From CAZVCJ01 sp964625745 (GTDB taxonomy: Bacteria > Chloroflexota > Anaerolineae > VGOG01): 15,193 nucleotides of DNA. Each line of letters starts with the position of its first letter. Positions within the stretch are counted from its first letter, which is position 1. The stretch lies in assembly GCA_964625745.1 (NCBI GenBank), contig CAZVCJ010000096.1:1-15193 (forward strand), read 5' to 3'. Under the pieces are notes generated by a model. The model did not search any database. It was given only the letters and a program-made list of their open reading frames with translations, and was not told the DNA's origin. The position numbers and the translations under genes are program-made. Shown here piece after piece: positions 12,246-15,193 of the stretch.

Positions 12246-13262
12246 ATGAGTGTCACCCTCAAGGACATCGCTCGTAAGGTCGGTTACTCGGTTACCACCG
12301 TCTCCCGCGCCCTGAATGACTACGACGACGTCAGCCAGGAGACGAAGCAGCTCATCAAGCGCGTAGCCCAGGAGGTGGGCTACCACCCCCACGTCATTGC
12401 CCAAAGTCTGCAAAGAAGGCGCACCAACACCGTGGGCTTCATCGTCCCCGCCACCGATCGTTACCTCTCAGACCCCTACTTTCTTGAACTTCTGGCTGGC
12501 ATAGGGGACGGGGCCGCTAGCTGCGATTTCGACCTTCTTGTCTCCACCTGTAAGCCCATGGATACCAAAGAGCGCGTGGTCTACGAGAGGATGGTCAAAG
12601 GCCGCAGGGTGGATGGCATCGTCGTAGCCCGTACCCGCTGCAACGATGAGCGGATCGCCTATCTGGTGAGCGAGGGATTCCCCCTGATTGCCTTTGGCCG
12701 CACCGCTTCGGACCTGGATTTTCCCTACCTGGATGTGGACGGGGAAGAGGGTGTCTGCGAAGCGGTAAAGTACCTCATTGGTCTTGGGCACCGACGCATC
12801 GGTTTTATCTCTCCCTCTATGTACCTGATGTTTGCGGAGCATCGCCTAGCCGGTTACAAGCGAGCCCTGCAAGATAATGGCCTGGAGCTCGACCCCGCCC
12901 TGGTGATCGAGGGCAACCTGACTCAATCCGGGGGTTATCAAAGGATGGAGCAGCTTCTCGACCTGGAAGAGCCCCCTACGGCCGTCGTCACTGGCAACGA
13001 TCTGATGGCCTTTGGAGCGATGGAGGCGGCCCAGGAGCGGGGTTTGGTCGTCGGCCGTGACGTAGCCGTGATCGGCTTCGACGACGTACCCCTGGCGGCG
13101 CATTTCCATCCCACCCTGACCACCATCCGTCAGCCCATCTACGACATCGGGAAGATGCTCTCTCAGACGTTAATCAAAATCATCAAAGGTGAGGAACTGG
13201 CCCAGCGCCAGATCATCTTGCAGCCAGAGCTAGTTGTCCGAGAATCCAGCGGAGTTGGATAG
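12246..13262 (+). CDS. LacI-family transcriptional regulator
   Basis: A 338-residue DNA-binding regulator of normal LacI/GalR size. The N-terminal helix-turn-helix reads VTLKDIARKVGYSVTTVSRALND (3-25), followed by the hinge region GYHPHVIAQSLQRRRTNTVGFIVP (45-68). From about residue 60 a periplasmic-binding-protein-like effector domain follows, with GRRVDGIVVART (117-128), GLGHRRIGFISP (180-191), VVTGNDLMAFGAMEA (244-258) and VAVIGFDDVPLAAHFHPTLTTI (270-291), typical of sugar-responsive members. The ATG has a purine-rich ribosome site (GAGAGAGGAAA). It is preceded by a consensus promoter carrying two operators and followed 113 bp later by a solute-binding protein gene, so it probably senses the sugar imported by that transporter and regulates both. 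The ligand cannot be told from sequence alone. Confidence 0.95.
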   Translation: MSVTLKDIARKVGYSVTTVSRALNDYDDVSQETKQLIKRVAQEVGYHPHVIAQSLQRRRTNTVGFIVPATDRYLSDPYFLELLAGIGDGAASCDFDLLVSTCKPMDTKERVVYERMVKGRRVDGIVVARTRCNDERIAYLVSEGFPLIAFGRTASDLDFPYLDVDGEEGVCEAVKYLIGLGHRRIGFISPSMYLMFAEHRLAGYKRALQDNGLELDPALVIEGNLTQSGGYQRMEQLLDLEEPPTAVVTGNDLMAFGAMEAAQERGLVVGRDVAVIGFDDVPLAAHFHPTLTTIRQPIYDIGKMLSQTLIKIIKGEELAQRQIILQPELVVRESSGVG

Positions 13263-13317
13263 CTGAAACTAAGAAAGGGGGTGATAGATCGAGCATTCTC
13301 GTCGTTTTAACCGCCCA

Positions 13318-13336
13318 GACGCTCGCTGAGAGCGTC
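13318..13336 (+). other. Small hairpin between the regulator and the binding-protein gene
   Basis: GACGCTC (13318-13324) and GAGCGTC (13330-13336) form a 7-bp stem with a 5-base loop, 40 bp before the ATG of the binding protein. There is no T-run. It may stabilise a processed downstream message or attenuate read-through from the regulator gene. Confidence 0.4.
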
Positions 13337-13375
13337 GCCAGTAAAATCCCAAATCAATTAAGGAGGAGCTCGAAA

Positions 13376-14848
13376 ATGAAAAGGTTAGTAACGTTACTGT
13401 TAGTCGTAGCCGTGTTGGCCAGCTTCGTGGCCTGCGCCGCGCCCACCCCTCAGGTGGTCGAGAAAGAGGTGGTGGTCGAGAAAGAGGTTCCGGTCACCGT
13501 CGAAGTAGAGAAAGAGGTGATCGTCGAGAAACCGGTGGTCCAGACCGTGGTCGTCGAGAAAGAGGTGCCGGTCGAGGTTAAGAAGACCGTCGTCGAGTTC
13601 TGGACGACCGACAACGAGGAAGAGCGGGTGACAGTGTACGAGGCAGTCGCAAATCGTTTCATGGCCGAACACCCTGACATAGACGTCCGCATCGTCCCGA
13701 TTGATGAAGCGAGTATATCGCAACGCATCGCCACGGCACGGGCCGCCAACCGTCTGCCAGACATCGTGCGCATGGGCATCGAGCGCGTGGCAGCCTTCGC
13801 TGCTGACGAGATCCTGGACGAGGCTGCGGCTGAGGCTGTGATTGCCGACCTCGGCGAGAATGACTTCCGTGCTGGTCCGCTGGACATGGTCACCGATCCT
13901 GCCACCGGCAAGCGCGCTGCCGTGCCTTTCGACGGCTGGATCCAGGCCCTCTGGTACCGCGCCGATGTGTTCGAGGCGGCCGGCCTCAACCCGCCGGTGT
14001 CCTGGGACGACATCAACGCTGCCTGCGACAAGCTCCCCGGCACAGGCAACCTGATATACGCCCTCGGCCTGGCCACGGATCCGGGCCAGAACTACCCGCA
14101 TCAGGTCTTTGAGCAAGTGGCCATATCGAACGATGCCTGGCCGTTTGACGAGGCAGGCAACGTCACCATGGACACGCCGGAGATGGCCGAGGCGCTGCGG
14201 TTCTACACCAACTTGCAGTGCTGTGCCCTGCCCGGCCCGCAGTACTGGCAAGGGGCGCGTGAGGCCTACGAGCTCGACCAGGCTGGCATGTTGTTCTACA
14301 GCACCTACATCATGGACGACCTGGTGGAAGGCTCTGGCCTGGCGGAGGGCGGCAAAGTCGCGATCCCCGTAGAGGACCTGCCGTTCAAGACTGGCTTCGC
14401 GCCGCAGATGGCCGGTCCGAATGGCTCCGCCTCCTACGGCCAGTTGGTGACCTTCGGCATCATGAAGGGCGCTGATCCTGAAGCACAGGAAGTGGTCAAG
14501 TGGTTCTTGACTGGCCAGAATTACCAGGACGTCCTGGCGCTGGCCCCCTTCGGCAAGGTGCCCGTGCTGAAGAGCGCGGTGGCCGGCTGGAGTCAACTCA
14601 GCCCCTTCTTCGCCTACTACTCGGATGAGACGATGGCCCAAATCGCCAACGGCTACGAGACCATGCAGCGCTGGCTCTTCCGCCCGGACTACGACGCTAC
14701 AGAGCGGGCCGTGGTCGGCGACATCGAGGCCCGGCTGCTGATCCCGCAGGCCATCAGCAACATCGCCCTGGAAGGTACCATGACGCCTGAGACCGCAGTC
14801 GCGTGGCTTCAGGAACAGGTCGAGGCCATGCTGGCTGAACGACAGTAA
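13376..14848 (+). CDS. ABC transporter extracellular solute-binding lipoprotein (family 1, sugar type)
   Basis: Substrate-capturing lipoprotein of an ABC importer, probably for a sugar or oligosaccharide. The signal peptide (1-19) ends at a lipobox-like SFVAC, with Cys20 as the likely lipid anchor (Phe at -3 is less usual). An unusual tether follows (about 25-70) made of V-E-K-E-V repeats, whose DNA shows three exact copies of GTCGAGAAAGAGGT (13457, 13475, 13553). The mature family-1 fold begins near VVEFWTTDNEEERVTVYEAVANRF. Typical landmarks are ARAANRLPDIVRMG, AVPFDGWIQALWYRADVFEAAGL, PVSWDDINAACDKL and GQLVTFGIMKGADPEAQEVVKWFLTG. GGAGGAG lies nine bases before the ATG. No permease or ATPase gene is seen before the window ends. 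Position next to a LacI regulator supports sugar transport; the substrate is unknown. Confidence 0.93.
   Translation: MKRLVTLLLVVAVLASFVACAAPTPQVVEKEVVVEKEVPVTVEVEKEVIVEKPVVQTVVVEKEVPVEVKKTVVEFWTTDNEEERVTVYEAVANRFMAEHPDIDVRIVPIDEASISQRIATARAANRLPDIVRMGIERVAAFAADEILDEAAAEAVIADLGENDFRAGPLDMVTDPATGKRAAVPFDGWIQALWYRADVFEAAGLNPPVSWDDINAACDKLPGTGNLIYALGLATDPGQNYPHQVFEQVAISNDAWPFDEAGNVTMDTPEMAEALRFYTNLQCCALPGPQYWQGAREAYELDQAGMLFYSTYIMDDLVEGSGLAEGGKVAIPVEDLPFKTGFAPQMAGPNGSASYGQLVTFGIMKGADPEAQEVVKWFLTGQNYQDVLALAPFGKVPVLKSAVAGWSQLSPFFAYYSDETMAQIANGYETMQRWLFRPDYDATERAVVGDIEARLLIPQAISNIALEGTMTPETAVAWLQEQVEAMLAERQ
13457..13580 (+). repeat. Degenerate repeat encoding the V-E-K-E-V lipoprotein tether
   Basis: GTCGAGAAAGAGGT occurs exactly at 13457-13470, 13475-13488 and 13553-13566, with degenerate forms between them. 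It encodes alternating Val and charged residues directly after the lipidated cysteine, probably an extended spacer between membrane and binding domain. Confidence 0.8.
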
Positions 14849-14865
14849 GCAAACTCAGACCAACC

Positions 14866-14898
14866 GCTGGGGACGCAGCACAACGCTGCGTCCCCAGC
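14866..14898 (+). terminator. Strong hairpin, probable terminator after the binding-protein gene
   Basis: GCTGGGGACGCAGC (14866-14879) and its perfect complement (14885-14898) form a 14-bp GC-rich stem with loop ACAAC, 17 bases after the stop codon. The following ATTAACCTT has only a poor T-run, so termination may be partial. Partial termination is common between a binding-protein gene and its permease genes. Confidence 0.65.
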
Positions 14899-14919
14899 AT
14901 TAACCTTACCCCGCGTCGG

Positions 14920-15172
14920 TGTCATTGCGAGTCTTCCATGGCGCGTCGCGCCATCCGTAGGGAGCAGAAACGTCCCACCCTCACCCCTTCGCTCCACTCA
15001 GGGCAGGCTCTAACCCTCTCCCTGCAAGGGAGAGGGGACGTGCTCCCTCGCCCCGTTGGGGAGAGGGCTGGGGTGAGGGGAAGTTTCTGAGTAGGAGCGT
15101 TTTTTTGCGACGAAGCAATCTCCTTGCTGAACAAAGGCGGGGATTGCTTCGCAAAAAGCGCTCGCAATGACA
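14920..15172. repeat. Nested palindromic repeat element of about 250 bp
   Basis: Outer ends TGTCATTGCGAG (14920-14931) and CTCGCAATGACA (15161-15172) are perfect 12-bp inverted repeats. Inside, CCCTCACCCC (14978-14987) pairs with GGGGTGAGGG (15070-15079). Within that are two hairpins, CCCTCTCCCT/AGGGAGAGGG (15014-15036) and CCCTCGCCCC/GGGGAGAGGG (15045-15067, one mismatch). A further arm pair around GCGACGAAGCAATC and GGATTGCTTCGC lies at about 15107-15152. No ORF in it is credible. Similar GTCATTGCGAG and CCCTCACCCC words recur as dispersed repeats in many bacterial genomes. It fills nearly all the sequence after the terminator. Confidence 0.8.
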
Positions 15173-15193
15173 TCGTAAGTGAATCTGGAGGCA

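Noticed and set aside
13387..13398. AGTAACGTTACT palindrome as a third LacI operator
   Set aside because: It has the AACGTT core, but the flanks do not match CCRAAACGTTTYGG and it lies inside the signal-peptide coding region; probably chance.
13400..14641. 413-codon minus-strand open frame under the solute-binding protein gene
   Set aside because: Antisense shadow of a clear coding gene in GC-rich DNA; no ribosome site or recognisable domain.
14922..15173. 83-codon minus-strand open frame in the 3' repeat region
   Set aside because: Its translation is entirely the palindromic repeat DNA; no evidence of a gene.

Overview
The window looks like chromosomal DNA of a Chloroflexota bacterium (Anaerolineae-like), probably from an uncultured lineage. 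This is inferred from style, not from a marker gene. Three secreted proteins end in YLPLVLK-type tails, the solute-binding lipoprotein has a V-E-K-E-V repeat tether, one cohesin-like protein carries a long Thr/Pro linker, and many short palindromic repeats lie between and inside genes. No rRNA, tRNA, CRISPR array, transposase or phage gene was seen.

Left part (about 165-5824, minus strand): a translation and genome-maintenance cluster read in the order tsaE, tsaB, rimI, uracil-DNA glycosylase, prfA, prmC, tsaC. TsaE, TsaB and TsaC belong to the t6A tRNA-modification pathway (TsaD is not in the window). RimI acetylates ribosomal protein S18. RF1 (prfA) is the substrate of the neighbouring PrmC methyltransferase. 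Good sigma70-like promoters lie before tsaE, before the glycosylase and before tsaC, so the cluster is probably several overlapping transcription units. Repeat DNA has entered coding sequence: a palindromic element forms an in-frame insertion in prmC, and repeats form the C-terminal codons of tsaE and tsaC.

Middle (5997-9426, plus strand): ugd (UDP-glucose dehydrogenase) and acpS overlap by 4 bp. They are followed at once by a two-gene MntA-HepT toxin-antitoxin module and then trpS.

Right part (9525-15193, plus strand): three tandem paralogous secreted proteins with cohesin-like domains. The third also has a Thr/Pro linker and an extra C-terminal domain, and all three end in the same short aromatic-YLP-basic motif. 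Next comes a LacI-family regulator whose consensus promoter carries two perfect inverted operators 32 bp apart, then an ABC sugar-type solute-binding lipoprotein that it probably controls. A strong hairpin terminator and a nested palindromic repeat element of about 250 bp close the window.

Most worth a second look: the shared C-terminal motif of the three cohesin-like proteins, the repeat-derived insertion in PrmC, the LacI dual operator, and the QLSLF clamp-binding-like tail on the glycosylase.
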